Shown here: piece by piece, positions 15,722-24,491 of the stretch
Layout: every line of letters starts with the position of its first letter
Position numbering within the stretch: position 1 is the stretch's first letter
Source: Streptomyces cathayae
GTDB lineage: Bacteria > Actinomycetota > Actinomycetes > Streptomycetales > Streptomycetaceae
Direction: 5' to 3'
DNA length: 64,000 nucleotides
Assembly (NCBI RefSeq): GCF_029760955.1
Contig: NZ_CP121682.1
Coordinates: 496,001-560,000, forward strand
Position numbers and translations under genes: made by a program
The notes under the pieces: model-generated
The model's input: the letters and a program-made list of their open reading frames with translations, nothing else
Database searches by the model: none
Told to the model about the DNA's origin: nothing

Positions 15722-16821
15722 TTTCGGCCCAGGACTTCTGTGATCTCCTCGCCGACCGCGGCTTCTCATTCGCCAGCGGTGTGCCCTGTTCCCACTTCGG
15801 CGGTCCGATCGCCCATCTGAGCACCCAGCCCGGCCGCTACGTACCCGCCCCGAACGAAGGCAGCGCCCTGTCCGTGGCCGCGGGCGCCGCGCTGGGTGGG
15901 CGACGCGCCTACGTCATGCTGCAGAACTCCGGCCTGGGCAACCTCATCAACCCGCTCACCTCGCTGGTGATGACCTACCAGTTGCCGCTCCTGACCTTCA
16001 CCAGCCTGCGCGGCTGGCCCGACCCGGCCACCGACGAGCCCCAGCACGCGGTGATGGGCCCGGCCACTCCAGGGCTGCTCGACAGCGTTCACACGCCTCA
16101 CTACACCTTGTACGCCAAGGACGGCCCGGACGAGTTCGCCCTGGTTCTCGAACAGGCGGAAAAGGATTTGGCGGAGCAGCGCGCACCCTTCGTGCTGGTG
16201 GAGCGCGGCGCCATCGGAAAGGCCACCGCCGCCAACGATCCGTACTCCGAGGGGCTTGCCGCTGCGGAGGCCATCCGTGTCGTCACTGCCGCCGCTCCTC
16301 AAGCAGCCGTCATCGCCACGACCGGCTACACCGGCCGGGACACCTTCGCCGTGGCCGACGCTCCCGGAAACTTTTACATGCAGGGTTCCATGGGGCACGC
16401 CTCGTCCCTGGGCCTGGGAGTGGCGCTGACGCACCCGGAGCGGACCGTGGTGATCCTGGACGGGGACGGTGCACTGCTGATGCATTTGGGAGCGCTGTCG
16501 ATGATCGGCCATGCAGCTCCTGCGAACCTGATCCATGTGGTGCTCGACAATCGGGTCCACGAGTCGACCGGAGGGCAGGCGACCACCTCAGCCACCACCT
16601 CGTTCCCCGGGATGGCCCTGGCGGCCGGCTATGCGAGCGCGATCGCCTGTGACAGCGAGGACACGGTGCGGAACGCGATGACACAGGCCCAGACCGTTCC
16701 GGGACCGCACCTGATCAACGTGAAGACGCTGCCGAGGACGGGGGCGATTCCTCCGCGCGCGACGAACGCGCTCAGCACACTGGACATACGGGATCGCTTC
16801 CAGCACAGCCTTCAGCAGTGA
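15718..16821 (+). CDS. Phosphonopyruvate-decarboxylase-like TPP enzyme, probable arsonopyruvate decarboxylase
   Basis: A 367-residue TPP-dependent decarboxylase. The cofactor-activating Glu lies in APNEGSALSVAAGAAL, a PSNxG-like segment GVPCSHFGG is near residue 20, and the Mg-TPP motif begins GDGALLMHLGAL and ends at VVLDN. This layout is that of phosphonopyruvate decarboxylase, which pulls the unfavourable PEP-mutase equilibrium toward phosphonoacetaldehyde. No PEP mutase is in the window, but EPSPS and phosphoglycerate-mutase homologues are. I infer decarboxylation of 3-arsonopyruvate to arsonoacetaldehyde. It is coupled to the DedA gene by ATGA and ends in a convergent terminator. Confidence 0.88.
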   Translation: MISAQDFCDLLADRGFSFASGVPCSHFGGPIAHLSTQPGRYVPAPNEGSALSVAAGAALGGRRAYVMLQNSGLGNLINPLTSLVMTYQLPLLTFTSLRGWPDPATDEPQHAVMGPATPGLLDSVHTPHYTLYAKDGPDEFALVLEQAEKDLAEQRAPFVLVERGAIGKATAANDPYSEGLAAAEAIRVVTAAAPQAAVIATTGYTGRDTFAVADAPGNFYMQGSMGHASSLGLGVALTHPERTVVILDGDGALLMHLGALSMIGHAAPANLIHVVLDNRVHESTGGQATTSATTSFPGMALAAGYASAIACDSEDTVRNAMTQAQTVPGPHLINVKTLPRTGAIPPRATNALSTLDIRDRFQHSLQQ

Positions 16822-16840
16822 CCCGACCCCCTGCCGGGCA

Positions 16841-16891
16841 AAGGGGAGCGGTGTCCCACGCTGAACGCGCGGGGCACCGCTCGCTCCCCTT
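16841..16891. terminator. Convergent imperfect stem-loop terminator
   Basis: GGGGAGCG (16843-16850) can pair with CGCTCCCC (16882-16889), with an inner AGCGGTG/CACCGCT pairing as an alternative. It separates the converging decarboxylase and ArsR genes. Confidence 0.6.
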
Positions 16892-16912
16892 CACCGACTC
16901 GTGCCTGTACTG

Positions 16913-17314
16913 TCAGGCTCCCTGTGCTGCGGCGGGCTGGTCGGCCTCCGGCTGGAGGCATGCCGCCACTGTCTCGGGGTCCATCGCGGCCAGGCTGGCA
17001 AACATGCGCAGAGGCTCGGCCAAGGTCTGGCAGCACATCACGTATTGGTTGCTGCGCCCCTTGGGGATCGCCTCGACTAGCTGCTGTTCCCTCAAGGGGG
17101 CCAGATGGTGGCTGACCAGCGTCTGGCTCAGACCGGTGGCCTCCTGCAACTCCTTGACGGTCCGGGGGCGCTGCGCGATCAACAGGATCAGCATCAGCCG
17201 GGTTTCGTCCGCCAGCGCCCGCAGTTTGGGCGCCAGCATCTGGGCCCGTTCGCGCTCGCTGAGCCACTGGGCGGGGTCACTGACCGCAACCCTCAGCTTC
17301 GATGGCCGGGCCAT
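16913..17314 (-). CDS. ArsR-family regulator paired with the MFS exporter
   Basis: A 133-residue winged-helix protein with LADETRLMLILLI and LSQTLVSHHLAPLREQQLVE. The helix-4 CxC site of classical ArsR is absent (TVKELQEATG instead). Paired cysteines lie further on in VMCCQTL, so the inducer may bind at a different site or may not be inorganic arsenite. ATG 17314 has GGGAGGTGG just upstream; the longer reading frame adds a non-homologous N-terminus. It follows the exporter on the same strand, 111 nt downstream of its stop. The inverted repeat at 19115-19138, upstream of the exporter, is its likely target. Confidence 0.85.
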   Translation of the reverse strand: MARPSKLRVAVSDPAQWLSERERAQMLAPKLRALADETRLMLILLIAQRPRTVKELQEATGLSQTLVSHHLAPLREQQLVEAIPKGRSNQYVMCCQTLAEPLRMFASLAAMDPETVAACLQPEADQPAAAQGA

Positions 17315-17425
17315 CGCCACCTCCCTCTCAACGCCGGGGCCGCCCTCCGGCCCCGCCCTGTCCTCGCCGGACAGGACGGACCGGACTGCGGATTCGATCC
17401 TACGCATGGTCCTGAGCCCGGATGA

Positions 17426-18991
17426 TCAGGAGGCTGCAGGAGCGTCGGCGCTGCTGTGCGCAGCGGCGGTTTCGGCCTGCCCGGTGCCGTCGCCGTCGGC
17501 GACTCGGGCTCTGGGCAGGATGAAGGCCGCGGCCAGCGCCCCGACGACTGCGACACCTACGGCGATGAGCAAGGTAGCGGCGAACCCGTTGACAAAGGAC
17601 TGCTGGGCGGCGTCCAGTACCCGTCGGCCGGCACCGCCGCCCAACTGCTGAGCGACGACGGACGCTCCCGCCAAGGACTCGCGTACCGCCTCTCCCGCCT
17701 CACCGGGCAGTTGTGCCGCCTCCGGAAGGTCGTCGCGGTAGAGGGTGGCGATCGCGCTGCCGCTGATGGCGATACCGAGCGCGCCGCCGACCTGCATACC
17801 CACGTCCGCCACAGCGGAGCCTGCGCCTGCTTGGCGGGCGGCGGAGACCACCAGGATGGCGTCGACGGCGGCCGGCAGGGCGATGCCCATACCGAAGCCG
17901 AACACGGCCAGCCCCCACAGCGCCTGGGCCTCGTCCTCAACCTGCAGGCCGGCCAGGATGCCCAGGCCGACGGCACACAGCAGCAGGCCGAACACGACCG
18001 TGGCCTTCAGTCCGGTGCGTTCCACCAGCTTCGCGGAGAGGGGAGCGCCGATCATCATGGTGCCGATGGCGAGCATGCGCAGGCCGGCGCCCAGCGGGTC
18101 GAGTTCGAGTACCGACTGCAAGTACTGGGTGAGCAGATACAGGCCGCTGTAGAGGCCGAAGGAGGTGCAGGCGATCGCCAGGGCTCCACCGCCGTAACGG
18201 GCGTTGAGGAGCAGGCCGACGTCGAGCATCGGATGGGCGGTGCGTCGTTCCCACACCAGGAAGGCGACCATCAGAGCAACGCCCACGAAGAGCGAACCGA
18301 GCGTGATGATGTCGCCCCAGCCGTTGTGCGGGGCTTCGACCAGGCCGTAGACGATGGCTACGAGGCCCGCCACCGACAGCAGAGCTCCGACGAGGTCCAG
18401 GCCGGGATGGCCCGCGGCCTTGGACTCGGGAATCAGCTTGGCGCCGCCGATCAGAGCGATGGCAGCCAGCGGCACGTTGATGATGAACATCGAGCCCCAC
18501 CAGAAGTGTTCCAGCAGCAGGCCGCTGACCAGCGGCCCCAGCGGAACACCGATGGCCGCCGCGCCCGACCAGATACCGATCGCCTTGCCCTGCTCCTCGG
18601 GGGGGAAGACGTCCTTGATGATGGCGAGGGTCGCGGGCATCATCAGCGCCGCTGAAACACCCATCAGAGCTCGGAAAGTGATCAGCAGTTCGGCGTTGGA
18701 GGCGAACGCCGCGCCCAGACTGGTCAGTGCGAAGGCTGCCAGGCCGATGGACAGCAGCCGTTTGCGGCCAAAACGGTCGGACAGACCGCCGGCCATGAGC
18801 AACAGTCCGCCGAACGCCAGCGCGTAGGAGTCGACCATCCACTGCAGCTGGCTGCTGGTGGAGCCCAGGTCCTTCTGGATGCTGGGCAGGGCAAGGTTCA
18901 GGATCAGGGTGTCCAAGCCGATCAGGACTAGGCTCAGGCACAGAATGCTCAGGATCTGCCATCGTCGGGGATGGCCGGCGGGGCTGTTCAC
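17426..18991 (-). CDS. MFS drug:H+ antiporter (DHA2 type, 14 TM), probable product exporter
   Basis: A 521-residue MFS transporter of the EmrB/QacA type. Motif A is GGLSDRFGRKR after TM2, motif C is in the GVPLGPLVSGLL region, and hydrophobic segments are consistent with 14 helices. The N-terminal SLVLIGLDTLILNLALPSI carries the acidic residue typical of DHA2 TM1. It is cotranscribed with an ArsR-family regulator and read from the promoter near 19.1 kb. In a biosynthetic cluster this is the natural candidate for exporting the finished organoarsenical. Substrate specificity cannot be read from sequence. Confidence 0.9.
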   Translation of the reverse strand: MNSPAGHPRRWQILSILCLSLVLIGLDTLILNLALPSIQKDLGSTSSQLQWMVDSYALAFGGLLLMAGGLSDRFGRKRLLSIGLAAFALTSLGAAFASNAELLITFRALMGVSAALMMPATLAIIKDVFPPEEQGKAIGIWSGAAAIGVPLGPLVSGLLLEHFWWGSMFIINVPLAAIALIGGAKLIPESKAAGHPGLDLVGALLSVAGLVAIVYGLVEAPHNGWGDIITLGSLFVGVALMVAFLVWERRTAHPMLDVGLLLNARYGGGALAIACTSFGLYSGLYLLTQYLQSVLELDPLGAGLRMLAIGTMMIGAPLSAKLVERTGLKATVVFGLLLCAVGLGILAGLQVEDEAQALWGLAVFGFGMGIALPAAVDAILVVSAARQAGAGSAVADVGMQVGGALGIAISGSAIATLYRDDLPEAAQLPGEAGEAVRESLAGASVVAQQLGGGAGRRVLDAAQQSFVNGFAATLLIAVGVAVVGALAAAFILPRARVADGDGTGQAETAAAHSSADAPAAS

Positions 18992-19114
18992 TCACGTACT
19001 CCTCAAACGCGTCAGGTTGACGCCCGGACAGGACTGCCGGAAGCCGACCGTGCCTGCGGGGGATGTGAGGCAGTCCGACCTCCGGCCACCCTCACATTAA
19101 GCAGCACTGCCTGC

Positions 19115-19138
19115 TATCAACAGTAAAGACTGTTGATA
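19115..19138. promoter_or_regulatory. Inverted-repeat operator upstream of the MFS-arsR operon
   Basis: Perfect 10-bp arms, TATCAACAGT and ACTGTTGATA, with the 4-nt spacer AAAG. They lie about 125 nt upstream of the exporter start and share no obvious sequence with the sites near the other arsR genes, which fits a distinct ArsR-type regulator. Confidence 0.7.
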
Positions 19139-19768
19139 ACGGCCGAGTTTGTGCGCTGAATTCGGCCATCTGCCCAATCCCCCCCGCAACTACCCTTCCA
19201 AGCAGGAGTATTGCTCCCATGATGTGCACGTACTCCGGGTAAGACCTACATGGTCGATTACCTCACCCGCCCCAGGCGTCACCATGACACGCTCTCCGCG
19301 CACGCCATCCGCATATGACAACATCCCTGCTCAGCTCGCCCCGCAACGCGCCAAACCCATCGGAGGCACACACCCGGGGACGGACCGCAGGGTTGGCGCA
19401 AAACGCCCCCCGCAGGCAAGGAAGTCCTCGAACACTTTGACTGTCATCGATACATTGAGCGAGAAGCAGCACGGGGGCCTGCGCAGAGGGCCCCACAACG
19501 GGGTGCCAGGGGGGCTGGAGCACATGCGTACATCCGGCAAGCGAACACGCACAGCCACGCCATCGCCGGCACGGCGATAGGGACCCTGTACTTCATCTCA
19601 TGTCCGAGGTCCGTGCGTGGCGGCACGGTCCTGACATCACCTCAGACAACACCTGGTTCACGCGTGGCATGACGCGTCGGCACGCGTCCTGCTGCGCTCA
19701 CGAGGCTGGAACCGTCACTGGCGACGGCTGGTTCCGGACCCTTCCTGAAATACTTGAAAGGGAAAGCG
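19139..19768. other. Long non-coding interval before the amidotransferase operon
   Basis: About 630 bases without a convincing gene. The open frames here lack family similarity and Streptomyces-like codon bias, and base composition is visibly less GC-rich than in the neighbours. Short repeats of GACGCGT/ACGCGT occur near 19660-19690. It must hold the promoter for the 19769-26379 operon and the outer part of the exporter promoter. Confidence 0.5.
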
Positions 19769-20485
19769 ATGTCAGTCTCTGCTCAGCCACGCCTTGCCCT
19801 GGTGGGCGACCGCGGCAACCACGGCGAGCCGTCCCACCCGAAGATCGATGCGATGCGTGAGCAATGGGACCTGGCCACTGAGTGGGTTCCGACCACCGAC
19901 ATCCACGACGCCTCCTTGCTGGAGGGCTTCGACGGCATCTGGGTGGTGCCCGGAGCACCGTACTTCAACCAGAAGGGCGTGCACATCGCCGTGCGGCACG
20001 CGCGTGAGAACCGGCTGCCGTTCCTGGGCACCTGCGGCGGCTTCTTCAGCGCCCTGATCGAGCACGCGCAGAACGTGCTGCGCCTACCCGAGGCGGAAGG
20101 CGTGGACGAGGATCCCGAAAAGATGATGCCCCTGGTCACCCCGCTGAAGTGCTCCTTCCGCGGAGAAAGGGCCCCTCTGAAGGTCAAAGAGGGCTCCCGC
20201 CTCGCCGCCGTCTACGGCACGACCGAGGTGGAGGAGATCTTCCACTGCGACTACGGGCTGACCGACGCCTTCATGGACGCCGCCAACCAGGGCACCCTGC
20301 AGATCAACGCCTGGGACGTCGACGGCGCGCCCCGCGCCCTGGAGATCACCGGGCACCCGTTCTTCATGGGCAGCCTCTTCCAGCCCGAGCTGTCCTCCGC
20401 GCCGGGTGCCGAGCACAAGATCCTCAGGGCGTTCCTGTCGGCCGTACGCACCAAGGCAGGTGCCATACCGACGCCGACGACCTGA
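19769..20485 (+). CDS. CTP-synthase C-terminal-like class I glutamine amidotransferase, catalytic His replaced by Gln
   Basis: A 238-residue stand-alone domain resembling the glutaminase half of CTP synthase; no amidoligase half is present. The nucleophile elbow reads GTCGGFF with Cys retained. The C-terminal element, normally HPFF...HPE, reads HPFFMGSLFQPEL, so Gln replaces the His of the Cys-His-Glu triad. Ordinary glutaminase chemistry is therefore doubtful; a Cys-based transfer, binding or different hydrolysis is possible. ATG 19769 is preceded by AAAGGGA. It is the first gene of the run containing the EPSPS and mutase homologues. Related CTP-synthase-like genes occur in known arseno-organic clusters as I recall; the role is unknown. 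Confidence 0.83.
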   Translation: MSVSAQPRLALVGDRGNHGEPSHPKIDAMREQWDLATEWVPTTDIHDASLLEGFDGIWVVPGAPYFNQKGVHIAVRHARENRLPFLGTCGGFFSALIEHAQNVLRLPEAEGVDEDPEKMMPLVTPLKCSFRGERAPLKVKEGSRLAAVYGTTEVEEIFHCDYGLTDAFMDAANQGTLQINAWDVDGAPRALEITGHPFFMGSLFQPELSSAPGAEHKILRAFLSAVRTKAGAIPTPTT

Positions 20486-20515
20486 TCACCACAACACTCC
20501 TGCGGCTTTTGACAA

Positions 20516-20542
20516 GGCCGTGCGTCGTATGCGCGCACGGCC
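20516..20542. terminator. Stem-loop between amidotransferase and molybdoenzyme genes
   Basis: GGCCGTGCG and CGCACGGCC flank a 9-nt loop. There is no T-tract, so it may attenuate or stabilise mRNA rather than terminate fully. Confidence 0.4.
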
Positions 20543-20599
20543 CGGGCACCGCCATGCCCGCCTCGTCCCCGCACCAGGCGGAAGGATCCCCAGCTCTTC

Positions 20600-23119
20600 A
20601 TGAAGTCCGACCAGCACGGCCTCTCCCGGCGCGGCTTCGTTCGCGGCGGCATCATCGGTGGCGCCGGTCTCGGCACCCCCGCTCTGCTTCCGATGATCTC
20701 GGCGCACGCCGCCGACAGCCCCGCCGCGGCGGGCGGTACGGCTTCCAGCGGCGCTCCAGGAGCGGCTTTCACCGATCAGTCGGCCGCCCTGACCCCGGAC
20801 AAGACCGTCGCCACGGCCTGCCAGTTCTGCAACTCCAACTGCCGTCTCAACGTCGACCTCAAGGCCGACCGCATCCTCGCCGTGCGCGGCGAGGACAAGG
20901 ACCCCGTGCAACAGGGCCAAGTGTGCGTCAAGGCCGAGCTGATGCCCCAGCTGGTCTACAACACGGAGCGATTGACCCGGCCGCTGCGTCGCGTCTCCGG
21001 CGAGAAGGGATCGCCCCACTCCAAGTTCGAGGCCATCAGCTGGGACGAGGCCCTACGCACCATCGCCGAGAAGCTGCTGGCCCTGCGCGACGCCGGCCAG
21101 GCACACACCATCGCCAACCGGACCACAGGCCGTCTGCCCCGCGGCACCGGATCACTGGTGGCCCGTCTGTTCGCGATGCTGGGCAGCCCCAACAACACCG
21201 ATGTCGGCCCGGTCTGCAACGACGCGGGCGGCAACGCCCTGGCAGCGACCTTCGGCCTGGGCAACTTCACCAACGGCTACGGCATCGACGGCGCCACCGG
21301 CAAGGACGACCTGAGCTCGGCCCGCCACTATCTGTTCTTGGGCACCAACCAGACCGAGACCCATCCGGTGACCTTCGACTACCTGCTGCGCGGCCGCAAG
21401 AAGACCAAGGCCACCCTGACCGTGGTCGACCCACGTCTGACCCCGACCGGAGCGGTGGCAGACCGGTGGGTGGCGCCCAAGCCGCACACCGACTTCGCGC
21501 TGCTGCTGGCCATGCTCCACCACATCGTGGAAGAGGGCCTGTACGACAAGGCATTCGTCAAGCGGTGGGTGGTCGGCTTCGACGAGCTGCGCGCACACCT
21601 GAGGAAGCACCGGTACACCCCTGTGTGGGCAGCGAAGGTGACCGGCCTCGAGGCCGCCACCATCCGGGAGATGGCCGAGGAGTACGCGACGGCGAAACCG
21701 GCGGCAATCTTCTGCAACGCCGGCATCTCCCACCAGCTCGGCGCGTTCGACACCTACCGGGTCGCAACGTTCCTGGCGGCGGTGACCGGCAACATCGGCC
21801 GACCGGGCGGCGGTTGCAACTTCATGCACAACACCTGGCCCGGCGACCTGCACCTGCCGCCGCTGAAGGCCGGGGTTCCCGAGCGGCGCGAGGCGTTGCC
21901 GGTCGGTCCGGACTACTTTGCCGAGTCCATTCTGACCGGTGAGCCGTACCGGCTGCGCGCGGTGATCACGCAGGGCAATCCGTTGGTGTCCTCCGCCAAC
22001 ACCACCAAGGTGAAGAAGGCATTCGAGCAGCTCGACTTCTACGTCTACACCGGCCTGTTCATGGAGGAGGCCGCGTACTACGCCGACATCATCCTGCCGG
22101 TGTGCAGCGGGCTGGAGATGGAAGGCGTCTACATGCGCCGCGACGACCGGGCCATCCGCTGGCAGGAGCAGGTCGTCGACCGGGTGGGTGAGTCCCGGCC
22201 GGACTGGGAGATCTGGATCGGCCTGGCGCACACCCTGGCGGAGCTGGACACCCACCGCCCCACCGCCGAGTGGCGCGAGGCGTTCCCGGAACGATGGATG
22301 GACTACAAGGAGTTGTGGGACGACTTCGTCGCCCACACCCCCGGCATGGGCGGCATGACCCGCAGTCGGATGCAGAAACGCACCGAACCGCTGCGCTGGC
22401 CATGCCCCACACCCGGGCACCCCGGGGTCAGCACCCTGTATCTGGACCACCCCAGCTGGTACGAGGCAGCGGAGTCGCTGGATGCGGCCAACCGCGGCAA
22501 ACGCTTCCTCACCTCCAGCGGCAAGGTCGAGCTCACCACCCCGGAGCTGGAGAAGAAGCTGACCGTCACCGGGCACAGCGCCCTGCCGATCTTCTACACG
22601 CACCCCGAGGTCACGGGGAAGAACCCCACCCTGGCCTACAGCCCCAAGTTCGTCACCAATCCCATCAATCCCCAGGCCGTCACCCACCCGGTACGCCTGG
22701 GGGTGCCCGGCAGTGACGCGGTGCACCGCGACTTCCCGCTCATGGGCATGACCGGCCGCCCCAGCGTCGTGCACTTCGCCGAGGTCACCCACTGGACGCC
22801 CACCGGCAAGCAGCTCAACGGCATCCGCTTCGTCCAGATCCACCCCGACACCGCCCGTCGGGCCGGCATCCGCGACGGCGACGACATCCGCGTCGAGAGC
22901 CCGCGCGGCTCGGTGACGGGCACCGCGCTGCTGTGGGAGGGGATCAGGACGGACACCGTGTTCGTCCCCAACACCTTCGGTCCCGCCCAGAAGGTCGGCG
23001 ACCTCTTCGACGACCCCCGCTATGAGGCGGCCAACACCCTCCCCGACGACCGCTACTACGACAACCTCTCCGGCCAGCAGGCCTTCAAGTGCTTCGCCTG
23101 CCGGGTCGTCAAAGCCTGA
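20600..23119 (+). CDS. Tat-exported molybdopterin oxidoreductase (arsenate reductase / arsenite oxidase / nitrate reductase superfamily)
   Basis: An 839-residue catalytic subunit of the DMSO-reductase superfamily. The N-terminus has a Tat signal (SRRGFVRG, a hydrophobic core, then AHA). A [4Fe-4S] site follows, C-x2-C-x3-C (CQFCNSNC) with a distal Cys in [16 protein letters not shown] is a candidate Mo-ligand cysteine region, and the C-terminal domain binds the second pterin. The end contains CFAC. No electron-transfer subunit or chaperone gene adjoins it. Given its neighbours, it may interconvert As(V)/As(III) species or oxidise a trivalent organoarsenical outside the membrane, but nitrate- or formate-type chemistry is not excluded. 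Its stop is 49 nt before the EPSPS-like gene. Confidence 0.88.
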   Translation: MKSDQHGLSRRGFVRGGIIGGAGLGTPALLPMISAHAADSPAAAGGTASSGAPGAAFTDQSAALTPDKTVATACQFCNSNCRLNVDLKADRILAVRGEDKDPVQQGQVCVKAELMPQLVYNTERLTRPLRRVSGEKGSPHSKFEAISWDEALRTIAEKLLALRDAGQAHTIANRTTGRLPRGTGSLVARLFAMLGSPNNTDVGPVCNDAGGNALAATFGLGNFTNGYGIDGATGKDDLSSARHYLFLGTNQTETHPVTFDYLLRGRKKTKATLTVVDPRLTPTGAVADRWVAPKPHTDFALLLAMLHHIVEEGLYDKAFVKRWVVGFDELRAHLRKHRYTPVWAAKVTGLEAATIREMAEEYATAKPAAIFCNAGISHQLGAFDTYRVATFLAAVTGNIGRPGGGCNFMHNTWPGDLHLPPLKAGVPERREALPVGPDYFAESILTGEPYRLRAVITQGNPLVSSANTTKVKKAFEQLDFYVYTGLFMEEAAYYADIILPVCSGLEMEGVYMRRDDRAIRWQEQVVDRVGESRPDWEIWIGLAHTLAELDTHRPTAEWREAFPERWMDYKELWDDFVAHTPGMGGMTRSRMQKRTEPLRWPCPTPGHPGVSTLYLDHPSWYEAAESLDAANRGKRFLTSSGKVELTTPELEKKLTVTGHSALPIFYTHPEVTGKNPTLAYSPKFVTNPINPQAVTHPVRLGVPGSDAVHRDFPLMGMTGRPSVVHFAEVTHWTPTGKQLNGIRFVQIHPDTARRAGIRDGDDIRVESPRGSVTGTALLWEGIRTDTVFVPNTFGPAQKVGDLFDDPRYEAANTLPDDRYYDNLSGQQAFKCFACRVVKA

Positions 23120-23168
23120 CCCACCGCTCGAACCCGGCACCATCCGTCCCCTTTGCTGGAGGCAGTGC

Positions 23169-24491
23169 ATGACCGCTACATCCGATCCGCGCCTCGAAGC
23201 CGAGTCCGTCACCGTCCGGACGCTGTCCGGCTTCGACGAGACCGTCCGCGTTTTGGGCTCCAAGAGCTACACCAACCGCTACCTGGCCATCGCCTCCCTG
23301 TCCGGGCAGGAGACGGTCATCGACAACGCGCTGCTGTCCGACGACACCGTCTACCTCGCCCGCGCCATCGAGACGTTCGGCCATGTCACCTGCGCCATCG
23401 ACCAGTCGACCGCCCGCATCCGTGTCACCCCCACCGGCAAGCCGATGCGTGCGCCGAGTGAGGAGATCTTCGTCGGCGGCGCGGGCACCCCGCTGCGGTT
23501 CCTGATCTCCATGGCCGGGCACGCCGAGGGCACCACCATCATCACCGGCAATGCCCGCATGCAGGAACGCCCCATGGGCGACCTGCTCAAGGCGCTGCCC
23601 GCGCTCGGTGTGGACGCCACCGCCGTGCGCGGCAACGGCAGCCCGCCCATCCGCGTGGTCGGCGGCTCCTTCAAGGGCGGCACCACCTCCATCAGCGGCG
23701 CCGTCTCCAGCCAGTTCACCTCCAGCCTCATCATCAACGCGCTGCGCGCCCAGACCGACACCGAGATCACCATCAGCGACGAGCTGGTCTCCAAGCCCTA
23801 CGTGGAGATGACGCTCGCCGCGCTGAAGGAGATGGGCGTGAGCGTCGAGCGCGACGGCTACCGGCGTTTCACCGTCCCGGCCGGACAGCAGGCCCGCGGA
23901 GGCCAGGTCACCGTGGAGCCGGACGCATCGGGCATGTCCTACTTCCTGGCCGCCGCCGCCATCCTCCAGTCGCGGGTCGTCATCCCCGGTATCGGTGCCG
24001 GCTCCCACCAGGGCGACGTCCACCTGGTGGAGGCGCTGGAGAGGATGGGCTGTCGCACCGAGGTCACCGACGACTCCATCACCCTGACCGGCGGGCCGCT
24101 GCACGGCATCGACATCGACATGGAGGCCATGCCCGACGTCGTGCCCTCCCTGGCGATCGCCGCCGCTTACGCCGAGGGCACCACCCGCATCACCAACATC
24201 GCCTCCCTGCGAGTGAAGGAGTGCGACCGCATCGCCGCCGTCACCACCGAGCTGCGCAAGATGGGCGTCGGCGTGGAGGAACACGCCGACGCCATGTACA
24301 TCACCGGCGGCACCCCGCACGGCGCGGTCATCGACACCTACGACGACCACCGCATCGCCATGACCTTCGCCATCGGCGGCCTGCGCACCGAGGGCGTGGT
24401 CATCAAGGACCCCGGTTGCGTCGCCAAGTCCTTCCCCACCTTCTGGCAGACCCTCGACACCCTCCACCCCACCCTGGAGAGCACCGTATGA
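23169..24491 (+). CDS. EPSP-synthase (AroA) homologue, probable arsenoenolpyruvate synthase
   Basis: A 440-residue enolpyruvyl transferase. Substrate and catalytic motifs are largely kept: GSKSYTNR (Lys32, Ser33, Arg37), [47 protein letters not shown] and CVAKSFP. Departures from housekeeping AroA include GGAGT for GNAGT and DASGMSYF for DASSASYF. Normal AroA moves enolpyruvate from PEP to shikimate-3-phosphate. Here no other shikimate gene is near, and the gene overlaps the mutase homologue (ATGA). The inferred reaction is arsenate plus PEP giving arsenoenolpyruvate. GGAGG precedes ATG 23169. A second housekeeping aroA should exist elsewhere in the genome. Confidence 0.92.
   Translation: MTATSDPRLEAESVTVRTLSGFDETVRVLGSKSYTNRYLAIASLSGQETVIDNALLSDDTVYLARAIETFGHVTCAIDQSTARIRVTPTGKPMRAPSEEIFVGGAGTPLRFLISMAGHAEGTTIITGNARMQERPMGDLLKALPALGVDATAVRGNGSPPIRVVGGSFKGGTTSISGAVSSQFTSSLIINALRAQTDTEITISDELVSKPYVEMTLAALKEMGVSVERDGYRRFTVPAGQQARGGQVTVEPDASGMSYFLAAAAILQSRVVIPGIGAGSHQGDVHLVEALERMGCRTEVTDDSITLTGGPLHGIDIDMEAMPDVVPSLAIAAAYAEGTTRITNIASLRVKECDRIAAVTTELRKMGVGVEEHADAMYITGGTPHGAVIDTYDDHRIAMTFAIGGLRTEGVVIKDPGCVAKSFPTFWQTLDTLHPTLESTV

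Noticed and set aside
19149..19580. 143-codon plus-strand ORF upstream of the amidotransferase
   Set aside because: No ribosome site of note, no family, irregular codon usage and it crosses the exporter promoter region.
20149..23263. Open frames of 500-700 codons over the molybdoenzyme gene (20149-21942 plus, 21152-23263 minus)
   Set aside because: The molybdoenzyme frame has the Tat signal, iron-sulfur and pterin motifs; these alternatives have no domain and Arg/Gly-biased composition.
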